From the NCBI GenBank assembly GCA_032433765.1, contig JAVIAB010000160.1:14488807-14552806 (forward strand): a stretch of 64,000 nucleotides of DNA, read 5' to 3'. Shown here piece after piece: positions 33,441 through 46,044 of this stretch. A model generated the notes under the pieces. That model was not told where the DNA came from, did not search any database, and worked only from the letters and a program-made list of their open reading frames with translations. The stretch's first letter is position 1. Each line of letters starts with the position of its first letter. This DNA is from Megaustenia siamemsis (lineage: Eukaryota > Mollusca > Gastropoda > Stylommatophora > Ariophantidae). A program made the position numbers and the translations under genes.

Positions 33441-34858
33441 GACTAGAACCAACCTTTATCTAATCATGACTTGAACCAGCCTTTACCTTACCATGACTTG
33501 AACCAGTGTTTTATTTACCATGACTTCAATCAGCCTTTACCTTACCATGACTTGAACCAGTGTTTTATTTACCATCACTTGAACCAGTGTTTTATTTACC
33601 ATCACTTGAACCAGTGTTTTATTTACCATGACTTCAACCAGCCTTTACCTTACCATGACTTGAACCAGTGTTTTATTTACTATGACTTGAACCAGCCTTT
33701 ACCTTACCATGACTTGAATCTGCCATTACCTTACCATGACTTGAACCAGCTTTTACCCTACCATGACTTGAACCAGTGTTTTATTTACCATGACTTGAAC
33801 CTGCCATTACTTTACCATGACTTGAACCAGCCTTTACCTTACCATGACTTGAACCAGCCTTTACTCAACAATGATTTGAACCTGCCTTTACCTTACCATG
33901 ACTTCAACCAGCCTTTACCTTACCATGACTTCAACCAGCCTTTACCTTACCATGACTTGAACCAGTGTTTTATTTACCATGACTTCAACCAGCCTTTACC
34001 TTACCATGACTTGAACCAGTGTTTTATTTACCATGACTTGAACCTGCCATTACTTTACCATGACTTGAACCTGCCTTTACTTTACCATGACTTGAACCAG
34101 TGTTTTATTTACCATGACTTGAACCTGCCATTACTTTACCATGACTTGAACCTGCCTTTACTTTACCATGACTTGAACCAGTGTTTTATTTACCATGACT
34201 TGAACCTGCCATAACTTTACCATGACTTGAACCTGCCATTACTTTACCATGACTTGAACCAGCCTTTACCTTACCATGACATGAACCAGCCTTTACCTTA
34301 CGATGACTTGAACCAGCCTTTACCTTACCATGACTTGAACCAGCCTTTACCTTACCATGACTTGAACCAGCCTTTACCTTACCATGACTTGAACCTGCCA
34401 TTACTTTACCATGACTTGAACCAGTGTTTTATTTACCATGACTTGAACCTGCCATTACTTTACCATGACTTGAACCAGCCTTTACCTTACCATGACTTGA
34501 ACCAGCCTTTACCTTACGATGACTTGAACCAGCCTTTACCTTACCATGACTTGAACCAGCCTTTACCTTACCATGACTTGAACAGCCTTTACCTTACCAT
34601 GACTTGAACCTGCCATTACTTTACCATGACTTGAACCAGTGTTTTATTTACCATGACTTCAACCAGCCTTTACTTTACCATGACTTGAACCAGTGTTTTA
34701 TTTACCATGACTTGAACCTGCCATTACTTTACCATGACTTGAACCAGCCTTTACCTTACCATGACTTGAACCAGCCTTTACCTTACCATGACTTGAACCA
34801 GCCTTTACTCAATCAACAATGATTTGAATCAACCTTTACCTTATCATGACTTGAAACA
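33441..34858 (+). repeat. 27-bp minisatellite (about 52 units)
   Basis: Unit TTACCATGACTTGAACCAGC plus CTTTACC, alternating with GTGTTTTAT and TGCCATTACT versions. Nine codons per unit (YHDLNQPLP / YHDLNQCFI) hold long plus frames open. The same order of variants recurs in blocks (for example 34,000-34,080 and 34,090-34,170). Confidence 0.96.
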
Positions 34859-35742
34859 TAATTTGAATAATTTCATCCAGTTTTCTTCTTTTCTTCCTCC
34901 TCATTTGCATCTTCATCTCCTCTTTTCCGTCTTATTTTTGTATGCCCTCGACGACTACTTTTCTTCATCCTCCGCTCTCAAACGGCTTTTTAAAAATCGT
35001 AATTGCGCTAAGTCGTAGTTTGCAGCCAGCTGCAACAAATGCGCTTAAACAATGTCTAGCTCTAGAAAGGGACTCTTTTCGATTACTACTCGCCTTGCCT
35101 GTCTGGCTACCGCGAAAGAGTAGAATAGGGTCTTTGTCAGCTTTCGTTTGCTGATCCTGACTCAATCAGCTTTGAGTCATTGTTTCAGCTGAAGATTTTT
35201 TTTTAAAAAGTAATTCGACAGTTTTTTATTTCCTTTTAATGAAAATACTCTCGGCTGACAATCTTATGCATGTTGCAATTATCCGGCAACGCAATAATCT
35301 GAAATGCCTGCTTTATTATTAAACCTAAACATTTCACTTTAGATGGACATTTTTTGCTGAAATAATTGTATTCTCGTAAATTATTTCCCCCTAATTTTCA
35401 TGCGACGACAGAAATAAAACAACTACTGTTAAGACATCTTCAGTTGGCAGTCTAGCCCGCCTATCAGGTCTTTCATTAGATGGTATTGTTTTTATCAACC
35501 TGATACAAATAATTACGCTGAAATGAGGCCGTTATGCATTTCCTTGAGTGATTGTCTGTAATAGACGGCTTTTAAATTCAAATTATTATAGGCTAGGGCA
35601 ATTATTAACAAATTAAATTGCATGTCAAAGATCTAAGCGATCAGTGAAGTGTGAGTAATGCCGGACAACTTGAATGTTAGAGGACTGTTATTTGCTCATT
35701 CAGGAAATCAAATTGAGTTTGGGTGAGAAAAATGAGCCGGTC
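34859..35742. other. No gene recognised; AP-1-like sites
   Basis: Unique AT-rich DNA between two arrays. TGACTCA and TGAGTCA words lie close together near 35,155-35,180 (consensus AP-1 half-palindromes). A regulatory role is speculative. Confidence 0.35.
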
Positions 35743-37195
35743 GTAAAGTTGTTGCAGAATGACATAGTGATGGTTAAACTTTGAGCGGATTGTAACGTTG
35801 TTTGGGAATGACGGAGAGAAGATGGTTAAACATTAAGCGGATTGTAACATTGTTCGGGAATGACGGAGAAAAGATGGTTAAACTTTGAGCGGACTGTAAC
35901 CTTGTTTGGGAATGACGGAGAGAAGATGGTTAAACTTTGAGCGGATTGTAACATTGTTTGGGAGTGACGGAGAGAAATGGTTAAACTTTAAGCGGACTGT
36001 AACCTTGTTTGGGAATGACGGAGAGAAGATGGTTAAACTTTGAGCGGATTGTAACATTGTTTGGGAATGATGGAGAGAAGATGGTTAAACATTGAGCGGA
36101 TTGTAACATTGTTTGGAAATGACGGAGAGAAGATGGTTAAACTTTGAGCGGATTGTAACATTGTTTGGGAATGACGGAGAGAAGATGGTTAAACTTTGAG
36201 CGGATTGTAACATTGTTTGGGAATGACGGGGAGAAGATGGTTAAACTTTGAGCGGATTGTAACATTGTTTGGGAATGACGGAGAGAAGATGGTTAAACTT
36301 GAGCGGATTGTAACATTGTTTGGGAATGACGGAGAGAAGATGGTTAAACTATGAACGGATTGTAACATTGTTCGGGATTGACGGAAACAAATGGTTAAAC
36401 TTTCAGCAGATTTTAACATTGTTCGGGAATAACGGAGAACGATGGTTAAACTATGAGCGGATTGTAACATTGTTCGGGAATGACGGAGAGAGATGGTTAA
36501 ACTATGAGCGGATTGTAACATTGTTCGGGAATGACGGAGAACGATGGTTAAACTATGAGCGGATTGTAATATTGTTTGGGAATGACGGAGAAAGATGGTT
36601 AAACTATGAGCGGATTGTAACATTGTTCGGGAATGACGGAGAGAGATGGTTAAACTATGAGCGGATTGTAATATTGTTTGGGAATGACGGAGAAAGATGG
36701 TTAAACTATGAGCGGATTGTAACATTGTTTGGGAATGACGGACAGAAGATGGTTAAACTTTGAGCGGATTGTAACATTGTTCGGGAATGACGGAGAGAGA
36801 TGGTTAAACTATGAGCGGATTGTAACATTGTTCGGGAATGACGGAGAGACATGGTTAAACTATGAGCGGATTGTAATATTGTTTGGGAATGACGGAGAGA
36901 GATGGTTAAACTATGAGCGGATTGTAACATTGTTTGGGAATGACGGACAGAAGATGGTTAAACTTTGAGCGGATTGTAACATTGTTCGGGAATGACGGAG
37001 AGAGATGGTTAAACTATGAGCGGATTGTAATATTGTTTTGGAATGACGGAGAACGATGGTTAAACTATGAGCGGATTGTAACATTGTTTGGGAATGACGG
37101 AGAACGATGGTTAAACTATGAGCGGATTGTAACATTGTTCGGGAATGACAAAGAGAGATGGTTAAACTTGAACGAAATGTAACAATTATGCATTG
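35743..37195. repeat. 52-bp then 51-bp minisatellite (about 28 units)
   Basis: The unit contains GAGCGGATTGTAACATTGTT, CGGGAATGACGGAGAG and ATGGTTAAACT. Units before about 36,340 carry GAGAAGATGG (52 bp); later units mostly carry GAGAGATGG (51 bp) and TATGAGC instead of TTTGAGC. The one-base loss makes the later half in-frame (17 codons, YERIVTLFGNDGERWLN), explaining the open frames there. Confidence 0.95.
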
Positions 37196-37386
37196 TTCGA
37201 GAATGACGTAGAGTTGGTTAAACATGAGAAGACTGTACAGGCGATGGGTGTGCCCAACAGCCCTGGACAGCATCCATCCTACAAGAAGGAAAACTCCTAC
37301 GTCAAACCCAGATCCAGCCTGACAAAGACGGAGTATGTCAGCCACGGCACAGGTTTAGGGGGAAAATAATAACACATGCGCTGAAG

Positions 37387-38878
37387 AGTACTGACCATGC
37401 GACCAGATCATCGCGTGTCATGATATTGTTCTTACCCCTCCATGTACAAGTACTGACCATGCGACCAGATCATCGCGTGTCATGATATTGTTCTTACCCC
37501 TCCATGTACAAGTACTGACCATGCGACCAGATCATCGCGTGTCATGATATTGTTCTTACCCTCCATGTACAAGTACTGACCATGCGACCAGATCATCGCG
37601 TGTCATGATAATGTTCTTACCCCTCCATGTACAAGTACTGACCATGCGACCAGATCATCGCGTGTCATGATATTGTTCTTACCCCTCCATGTACAAGTAC
37701 TGACCATGCGACCAGATCATCGCGTGTCATGATATTGTTCTTACCCCTCCATGTACAAGTACTGACCATGCGACCAGATCATCGCGTGTCATGATATTGT
37801 TCTTACCCCTCCATGTACAAGTACTGACCATGCGACCAGATCATCGCGTGTCATGATATTGTTCTTACCCCTCCATGTACAAGTACTGACCATGCGACCA
37901 GATCATCGCGTGTCATGATATTGTTCTTACCCCTCCATGTACAAGTACTGACCATGCGACCAGATCATCGCGTGTCATGATATTGTTCTTACCCCTCCAT
38001 GTACAAGTACTGACCATGCGACCAGATCATCGCGTGTCATGATATTGTTCTTACCCCTCCATGTACAAGTACTGACCATGCGACCAGATCATCGCGTGTC
38101 ATGATATTGTTCTTACCCCTCCATGTACAAGTACTGACCATGCGACCAGATCATCGCGTGTCATGATATTGTTCTTACCCCTCCATGTACAAGTACTGAC
38201 CATGCGACCAGGTCATCGCGTGTCATGATATTGTTCTTACCCCTCTATGTACAAGTACTGACCATGCGACCAGATCATCGCGTGTCATGATATTGTTCTT
38301 ACCCCTCCATGTACAAGTACTGACCATGCGACCAGATCATCGCGTGTCATGATATTGTTCTTACCCCTCCATGTACAAGTACTGACCATGCGACCAGATC
38401 ATCGCGTGTCATGATATTGTTCTTACCCCTCCATGTACAAGTACTGACCATGCGACCAGGTCATCGCGTGTCATGATATTGTTCTTACCCCTCCGTGTAC
38501 AAGTACTGACCATGCGACCAGATCATCGCATGTCATGATATGTTCTTACCCCTCCATGTACAAGTACTGACCATGCGACCAGATCATCGCGTGTCATGAT
38601 ATTGTTCTTACCCCTCCATGTACAAGCACTGACCATGCGACCAGATCATCGCGTGTCATGATATTGTTCTTACCCCTCCATGTACAAGTACTGACCATGC
38701 GACCAGATCATCGCGTGTCATGATATTGTTCTTACCCTCCATGTACAAGTACTGACCATGCGACCAGTTTATCGCGTGTCATGATATTGTTCTTACCCCT
38801 CCATGTACAAGTGTTGACCATGCGATCAGTTCATCCCGTGTCATGATATCGTTCTTACTCCTCCATCATGATATCGTT
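37387..38878. repeat. 62-bp minisatellite (about 23-24 units), highly homogeneous
   Basis: The unit contains AGTACTGACCATGCGACCAG, ATCATCGCGTGTCATGATAT and TGTTCTTACCCCTCCATGTA. Most units are identical; only a handful of substitutions or 1-bp deletions are visible (for example near 37,560, 38,540, 38,735). The last two copies are diverged and shortened. Homogeneity points to recent amplification or active homogenisation. Confidence 0.97.
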
Positions 38879-39016
38879 CTTACTCCTCCATCATGAAAGA
38901 AGACAAAGTCAAGTTCGCATTATCACAAGACTTTAACGCTGAAGGCGAAGACGAAGATAATGATGATGGTGATGAAGAAAGGGACGAAGAAAAAGTAGAA
39001 GAAACAGAAGAAGAAG

Positions 39017-39060
<44 letters not shown>

Positions 39061-39172
39061 GAAGAAGAAGAGATGGAGGAGAAGAGGAAGAGAGAAGAAG
39101 AGGAAGAAGAGAAGAAGAGGAGGAGGACGTGGAGGAGGAGGAGAAAGGGGAAGATGAAGAAGAATCGACTGT
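38879..39172. repeat. Purine-rich tract with (ATT)n core
   Basis: GAAGAA/GAGGAG-rich DNA containing about 14 ATT trinucleotides at 39,018-39,060. The Glu/Lys-rich open frame through it is a composition artefact. Confidence 0.85.
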
Positions 39173-39490
39173 AACAAGTTTGTATTGTTCGAAAGAAGAG
39201 ACATAGAATGGTGATGGTACTGTTGCTTACTTTCTGGTGCTAACGTTGTTGTATCTTGTAATCTGGGACCACATTTCAGATATCCTAGACCTGATGATTA
39301 CAGATCAAGCGAAATGGAAAGACTCAGTTCTTCCGCTACAAGACGTCCTAAAATGACGATAAATGGCTCAACTGTGTCGGTCTGTGATCATAGACCAAGA
39401 TAAAAAAAAAAAAAGATCGTAGGTAAATACGACAATTATGTTAAAAGAGGAAGAAGGCGAAATATCATCATCGTGTGACATACCCGTTAA
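39173..39490. other. No gene recognised
   Basis: Short unique stretch between the purine tract and SINE3. Confidence 0.4.
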
Positions 39491-39835
39491 AGTTGTTGTT
39501 GTTGCGTTCGCCAGCTTTCAACTCTGACGAAGTCCCTAGAGACTAGGAACTGAATTTTGCATGTTAATCCATTTTTCCCTGGCAGCCGTGTGCACAGGGG
39601 CCCCTCGCCGCACAGGCAGATAACTCCGACTTCGGAGGTACTTATGTTTTTCTGTCAATTAGTAACTGACGTTTTAAGCCGGGCCTCGCTGCTAAGACCA
39701 GGGGTGGTTGTCGCAGAGAGAAATCATAAATAAAAATCCCAACCGGTGTAGCCGAGATTTGCACCCACTACCTCTCTGTCCCGAGGCCGGCGTCTTGCCT
39801 CGAGACCAACCAGTCCCCCATGGACTTGGAATATG
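39491..39835 (-). mobile_element. SINE3, near full length
   Basis: On the minus strand: GGGGGACTGGTTGGTCTCGA at the tRNA-like head, a degraded B box (GTGGGTGCAAATCTCGGCTA), the body with CTCTGCGACAACCACCCCTG, then GAATTCCTAGTC-type 3' sequence and a CAACAACAAC tail. It is more complete at the 3' end than the 11.8-kb copy, whose B box is better preserved. Confidence 0.83.
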
Positions 39836-40015
39836 AGGAAACTGCAACAATGTACACTTTTCATGCATAGCCTGCAATGGTTCCTGCCGTCTATCCACCA
39901 TATACCAGAATTTCACGTCCTCCCGAAAGTGATGATCGTCATATTTCTTTAAAAATGTATAGCGCTTGATGATGTTAGGCCATCGTTGTTGACTCCAATT
40001 TCGAACACATAAACA
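39836..40015 (-). other. Dispersed sequence D, unrecognised coding-like fragment
   Basis: The first 105 bp (ATATGAGGAAACTGCAACAA ... CCTGCCGTCTATCCACCATA) are homologous to 46,045-46,150. On the minus strand a frame reads RYTFLKKYDDHHFREDVKFW and VDRRQEPLQAM, which looks protein-like, but the second copy does not keep the frame. It may be part of an unidentified transposon or a decayed gene fragment. Confidence 0.4.
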
Positions 40016-40587
40016 CACAGTTAGTCGTCAGATTATCCCCGTCGCACATCAAACAACAGACCGTAAGATTAGCGTACGGCCGGTCTAGGGATTTACGATG
40101 AGCCATTACGATGACGTAGCACACATAATAATGTCGGACGCACTGCAATGACGCGCCCTTTATAATCCTGATTACTCTAGTGAGTGTAGCCCACGACGAT
40201 CAGAAAACGGTGCAAATTCCCCCAAAGAGATAAAACTACGGCTGACGAAGCATTTCACATTAATGAGAGAATATAAATAACTTGCGTCAAGCAAATCCAA
40301 CAACGGTCATGAACAGCACCAATGTGACGTAAAAAGCGCAGAACAAGCCTAGACATTGGAAGGACCCATTCACAACACTTGATTTGTCCAAAATGGTATA
40401 TTGCCGGCGTACGACATTGTTTTATCATTTATTACGCGGATGTATTAAGTAGATCATCATCCTAACTTTAACGCATAGGAGTGCAATGGAGAACCGAAAT
40501 TAATCAGACATCTAATGCACTTTCTGCAGCGATCGAGAGAACGTGGACTAGATCCGCCATCTTAGAAACGGAAGTCCGTCCCCGTTG
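40016..40587. other. No gene recognised
   Basis: Unique DNA of mixed composition; no motif identified. Confidence 0.4.
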
Positions 40588-40825
40588 GCGTAGGCGATCA
40601 TGTCCCTCCACAATCTTCTATCCACAGTGCATAGTATCAGTTCTGTTGTTGGCTGTTTTGCATGCCATGACACCAAACTATCTAGTACCTTTCCTTCTTG
40701 TCGTTCGCGATCTCTCTTTCACTATACATTGCCAGTTGTAACAAATTATTCTAACTTTCCTCTTATCATGATGTGCCCGAAAAAATGTTGATTGTTTCTT
40801 TCTAATGTTTTTTAGGACAAAGAAA
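40588..40825 (-). pseudogene. LINE family B, old copy
   Basis: Follows the 50.28-50.5 kb B copy along its length: TAGGCGATCATGTCCCTCCA, TTCTGTTGTTGGCTGTTTTG, GTTGTAACAAATTATTC and GAAAAAATGTTGATTGTTTC. Many substitutions and indels; no usable frame. The oldest-looking B copy in the window. Confidence 0.6.
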
Positions 40826-41205
40826 AAATAAAGATTATGGAAATGTTATAAGTAGAAGAGGAAGAAGTGAAGTACAGAAGAAAATGAGGGGAAGAAAGAT
40901 GTTAAATGATTAAAATGTGATCAGATAAAGCCGTTAATGGAGTCAATGATGAACATAACAGAATTATGTTACAACAATGATATGAGAGTTTGAAATGAAA
41001 ATATAATGATATAGTTATGCAGTGGGGTATGCAATGTCTTAGCATCGTAAAAAGTTACGCCACAACTTCGAATGTTAACGAATCAATTCTTTTCCTAGCT
41101 GAAATATATTGTGCACATTAACAAATGGATTGATCGCATGTGTTGTACAAGACACAAACTTACGATCTTTGTGTCGTGAAACGCTTAGCAAGTCATACAC
41201 TATTG
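40826..41205. other. No gene recognised
   Basis: AT-rich unique DNA. Confidence 0.4.
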
Positions 41206-41345
41206 TTTTATTTCGTTGCTAGGATCATCATCGCTGCACACCGGACGAGCCCATAGGTGTTCCAATATCCCCTCTCGTGAAAATCCGATGAGAATCCTGG
41301 GGCAGGTGCACGAACTCCGTGTCACAGCCTGGGGTTCATGGTGTG
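41206..41345 (-). pseudogene. LINE A-like C-terminus, diverged
   Basis: Minus-strand end reads FSREGILEHLWARPVCSDDD and then PSNEIKQ-stop, parallel to LRRGSEHLWTCSECNDDDPQITQ-stop of family A. The first cysteine is replaced and there is no octamer tail, so this is a related family or an old copy. Confidence 0.5.
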
Positions 41346-43268
41346 GGTACACGTTTGCTGACAGTTTTTCCATGACAGCGGCCATATTTATGGTCTATTC
41401 TTTTTTATTGTAATGCCTAAGGATTTTTTAACGTGCGGAAGTGCACACGGAACCTCCTGTTTATTGTCGTTATCCGAGTGCTCAAAACATCGGATCTCAC
41501 TAACAAAGAGATCATGATTGAGTGACGTCATAAAGAAATCACAGATTCATTTCTCCATTATTGGACAATTCACTGCCGCTTCTGGTGGGCTGTGAATCCT
41601 ACATACAACACTATTATAACAATCCTACATACTACACTAGTATAACAATCCTACATACTACACTATTATAACAATCCTACATACTACACTATTATAACAA
41701 TCCTACATACTACACTATTATAACAATCCTACATACTACACTATTATAACAATCCTACATACTACACTATTATAACAATCCTACATACCACACTATTATA
41801 ACAATCCTACATACTACACTATTATAACAATCCTACATACAGCACTATTATAACAATCCTACATACTACACTATTATAACAATCTTACATACTACACTAT
41901 TATAACAATCTTACATACTGCACTATTATAACAATCCTACATACTACACTATTATAACAATCCTACATACCACACTATTATAACAATCCTACATACTACA
42001 CTATTATAACAATCCTACATACAGCACTATTATAACAATCCTACATACTACACTATTATAACAATCTTACATACTACACTATTATAACAATCTTACATAC
42101 TGCACTATTATAACAATCCTACATACTACACTATTATAACAATCCTACATACTACACTATTATAACAATCCTACATACTACACTATTATAACAATCCTAC
42201 ATACTACACTATTATAACAATCCTACATACCACACTATTATAACAATCCTACATACTACACTATTATAACAATCCTACATACAGCACTATTATAACAATC
42301 CTACATACTACACTATTATAACAATCTTACATACTACACTATTATAACAATCTTACATACTGCACTATTATAACAATCCTACATACTACACTATTATAAC
42401 AATCCTACATACCACACTATTATAACAATCCTACATACTACACTATAATAACAATCCTACATACAGCACTATTATAACAATCCTACATACTACACTATTA
42501 TAACAATCTTACATACTACACTATTATAACAATCTTACATACTGCACTATTATAACAATCCTACATACTACACTATTATAACAATCCTACATACTACACT
42601 ATTATAACAATCCTACATACTACACTATTATAACAATCCTACATACTACACTATTATAACAATCCTACATACTACACTATTATAACAATCCTACATACTA
42701 CACTATTATAACAATCCTACATACAGCACTATTATAACAATCCTACATACTACACTATTATAACAATCTTACATACTACACTATTATAACAATCTTACAT
42801 ACTACACTATTATAACAATCCTACATACTACACTATTATAACAATCCTACATACTACACTATTATAACAATCCTAAATACTACACTATTATAACAATCCT
42901 ACATACTACACTATTATAACAATCCTACATACTACACTATTATAACAATCCTACATACAGCACTATTATAACAATCCTACATACTACACTATTATAACAA
43001 TCTTACATACTACACTATTATAACAATCTTACATACTACACTATTATAACAATCCTACATACTACACTATTATAACAATCCTACATACTACACTATTATA
43101 ACAATCCTACATACTACACTATTATAACAATCTTAAATACTACACTATTATAACAATCCTACATACTACACTATTATAACAATCCTACATACTACACTAT
43201 TATAACAATCCTACATACCACACTATTATAACAATCCTACATACTACACTATTATAACAATCCTACAT

Positions 43269-43511
43269 ATAGCTCAGTGGTTAGTGAACTGGACTACCAC
43301 GGACAAGGGGTAGGGTTCGATCCCAACCAACGGCTTCCGGGTTCACCCAACCTTAAATGGGTACCGGATTTTTTTCTGGGAAGGTAAACCAGCACGGGCG
43401 TAATACTGACCACATTACCCCAACAATCATGTGCTGAAGGTCTGTAAAATATAGGGTCACTAACACCATATTTCCCTATACGCCACTTGGCGTGACGGGG
43501 GTACTTTACTT
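43269..43511 (+). mobile_element. SINE1 copy in satellite (a)
   Basis: tRNA-derived: A box TAGCTCAGTGGTTAGTGAAC, B box GGGTTCGATCCC, body with GGTACCGGATTTTTTTCTGG and CACCATATTTCCCTATACGC, tail GTACTTTACTT. TACAT lies at both junctions, which is also satellite sequence. No internal decay in the boxes, so Pol III promoter elements look intact. Confidence 0.88.
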
Positions 43512-43672
43512 TACATACTACACTATTATAACAATCTTACATACTACACTATTATAACAATCCTACATACTACACTATTATAACAATCCTACATACTACA
43601 CTATTATAACAATCCTACATACCACACTATTATAACAATCCTACATACTACACTATTATAACAATCCTACAT

Positions 43673-43916
43673 ATAGCTCAGTGGTTAGTGAACTGGACTA
43701 CCACGGACAAGGGGTAGGGTTCGATCCCAACCGACGGCTTCCGGGTTCACCCAACCTTAAATGGATACCGGATTTTTTTTCTGAGAAGGTAAACCAGCAC
43801 GGGCGTAATACTGACCACATTACCCCAAAAAATCATGTGCTGAAGGTCTGTAAATTATAGGGTCACTAACACCATATTTCCCTATACGCCACTTGGCGTG
43901 ACGGGGTACTTTACTT
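43673..43916 (+). mobile_element. SINE1 copy in satellite (b)
   Basis: Almost identical to copy (a), in the same orientation and with the same junction words (CCTACATATAGC; CTTTACATAC), 404 bp downstream. Identical junctions indicate that the SINE was duplicated together with neighbouring satellite units rather than inserted twice. Confidence 0.88.
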
Positions 43917-44811
43917 TACATACTACACTATTATAACATCCTACATACTACACTATAATAACAATCCTACATACTACACTATTGTAACAATCCTACATAC
44001 TAATCTATTATAACAATTCTACATACTACACTATTATAACAATTCTACATACTACACTATTATAACAATTCTACATACTACACTATTATAACAATTCTAC
44101 ATACAACACTATTATAACAATCTTACATACAATACTATTATAACAATCCTACATGCTACACTATTATAAAAATCCTACATACAATACTATAATAACAATC
44201 TTACATACAATACTATTATAACAATCTTACATACTACACTATTATAACAATCCTACATACTACACTATTATAACAATCTTACAGACAATACTATTATAAC
44301 AATCTTACATACTACACTATTATAACAATCCTACATACCACACTATTATATAAATCTTACATACTACACTATTATAACAATCTTACATACTACACTATTA
44401 TAACCATCTTACATACTACACTATTATAACAATCCTACATCCCACACTATTATAACAATCCTACATACTACACTATTATAACAATCCTACATACCGCACT
44501 ATTATAATATTCCTACATACCACACTATTATAATAATCCTACATACTACACTATTATAACAATCCTATATACCGCACTATTATAACAATCCTACATACAA
44601 TACTATTATAACAATCCTACATACTACACTATTATAACAATCCTACATACCACACTATTATAACAATCCTACATACCACACTATTATAACAATCCTACAT
44701 ACCACACTATTATTATAACCCTACATACCACACTATTATAACAATCCTACATACCACACTATTATAACAATCCTATATATCACATTATTATAACAATCCT
44801 ACATACTATAC

Positions 44812-45195
44812 CAATCTATCTAATATCTAGAGTCTGTAGAAATGTGCTTTTACAGAAGAATGTTGAGAATACCATGGACAGCTAAGAAGAGTAATGAAGA
44901 GGTTATGAGAGAGGTCAAAGCAAAAAGAGAGCTAATTTCCAATGTTAGGAAGAAACAATCATCATTTTTTGGCCATGTAACGAGAAGAGAACAACTTGAA
45001 TATATTGTAACAACTGGAAACATTGAGGGACGAAGAGATAGAGGGAAGCAAAGAGAAAAAAATAACAGACAGCTTAAGAGAATGGCTTGGCAGAAGGTCA
45101 ACAACAGAAATGATAAATAGCTGCCGAGATCGAAAGTTGTGGAGAGACATGATCACCTACACCACTAGGCCCGGTACTTGATGATGATGATGTTG
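44812..45195 (+). pseudogene. LINE family B inserted in 26-bp satellite, 11-bp TSD
   Basis: 5'-truncated: CFYRRMLRIPWTAKKSNEEV, NVRKKQSSFFGHVTRREQLE, YIVTTGNIEGRRDRGKQREK and MAWQKVNNRNDK-stop are in one open frame (44,842-45,120). The 3' UTR is CGAAAGTTGTGGAGAGACAT ... CTTGATGATGATGATGTTG. ACATACTATAC flanks both sides (44,801-44,811; 45,196-45,206), and this TATAC variant of the satellite unit is otherwise rare. The frame is intact, suggesting a young copy. Confidence 0.88.
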
Positions 45196-45341
45196 ACATA
45201 CTATACTATAATAACAATCCTATATACTACACTATTATAACAATCCTACATACTACACTATTATAACAATCCTACATACTACACTATTATAACAATCCTA
45301 CATACTACACTATTATAACAATCCTACATACTACACTATTA
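45196..45341. repeat. 26-bp satellite, block after LINE B
   Basis: Five to six units resume after the LINE insertion and end at ATTATTGTAGTATA. Confidence 0.93.
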
Positions 45342-45509
45342 TTGTAGTATATAATGTTTCCTCTTCTTATTGTCAGCTCCCTGTGGAGCAGAGGTCTTTA
45401 ACATATATTTTTCAAGTCGTTTCTCTAAATTTTCTTAAAATCGTCCCACATTTCCTGATATTTTTTTAATCTTAGGTTCAGTTTCTTCCTCTAGAGATTT
45501 TGTTTACCT

Positions 45510-45516
45510 TTCGCTC

Positions 45517-45551
<35 letters not shown>

Positions 45552-45585
45552 AACTCTCTCTCTCTCTCTTTCTCTCTCCTTTCCT
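45510..45585. repeat. (CT)n microsatellite
   Basis: TCTCTC dimers with TTT and AAC interruptions. The rest of 45,342-45,705 is T-rich DNA with no gene seen. Confidence 0.9.
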
Positions 45586-45705
45586 GGAAATAAAAAAAGA
45601 AAAAGATCATATCGTATAACACCTTCAATTATTAACTGCAGTGTGTTTGTGTCATGTTTAGCGCTATCTTCTTCGCATCTCTCTTTCTACAGAAGTTTGC
45701 CTGGG

Positions 45706-45930
45706 ACTTTCCCTTATGGTTATGGTTAGTCGAAGGCCCCGGTATCACTGCAAACAAATTAAAATCCATAATTGCTCAACCACCCGTGCCAGTGGGATCA
45801 TATGAATTAAAACTCAACTCACTGAAGGATCCAAACAAAGAAAGGCAACTGCAGTTCCCATCATAGCAGCTACAGCACACGCCAAAAGACATAAAGCCAA
45901 ATGGCACCGAAAATGAACGCAGCCGAACTG
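45706..45930 (+). mobile_element. Dispersed repeat Z, plus-coding copy
   Basis: Begins with TTATGGTTATGGTTAG, then GGCCCCGGTATCACTGCAAA, AATCCATAATTGCTCAACCA and GTGCCAGTGGGATCATATGA. One frame ends [18 protein letters not shown] (45,916), matching the terminus of the 11-kb copy; another reads VEGPGITANKLKSIIAQPPV. It has an insertion of about 6 codons relative to the other copies. Confidence 0.6.
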
Positions 45931-46044
45931 TCCTTCGCCATACAATATCATCATTTATCGTAAACAATCGGAATTTCCAAACACGATCCGGATGAAACCT
46001 ACAGCTCACTGTGTGCACACAGCGCTATACTCAGGCTTGCTTCC

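Larger units (their letters stand above)
41596..44811. repeat. 26-bp satellite (main block), about 105 units, with two SINE1 copies
   Basis: Unit TACATACTACACTATTATAA plus CAATCC. Marker variants show block duplication: the ACAGCAC unit occurs at 41,841, 42,023, 42,283, 42,465, 42,725 and 42,959, i.e. spacings of 182, 260, 182, 260 and 234 bp (7, 10, 7, 10, 9 units). It is interrupted at 43,269-43,511 and 43,673-43,916 by SINE1. Units after 43,920 are more degenerate (ACAATAC, ACCGCAC). Confidence 0.96.

Noticed and set aside
33471..34822. Repetitive protein (YHDLNQPLP repeats)
   Set aside because: 27-bp minisatellite artefact; the frame is interrupted at 34,215 and 34,580 by unit-length changes.
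37387..38878. CRISPR-like array
   Set aside because: Contiguous 62-bp units with no unique spacers, in a eukaryotic context with no cas genes. The same reasoning applies to the 40-, 41- and 26-bp arrays.
43269..43345. Functional tRNA gene
   Set aside because: A and B boxes are present but the sequence lacks a proper acceptor stem and continues into a repeated SINE body with a TTTAC tail. The same applies to 11,771, 24,660 and 50,960.
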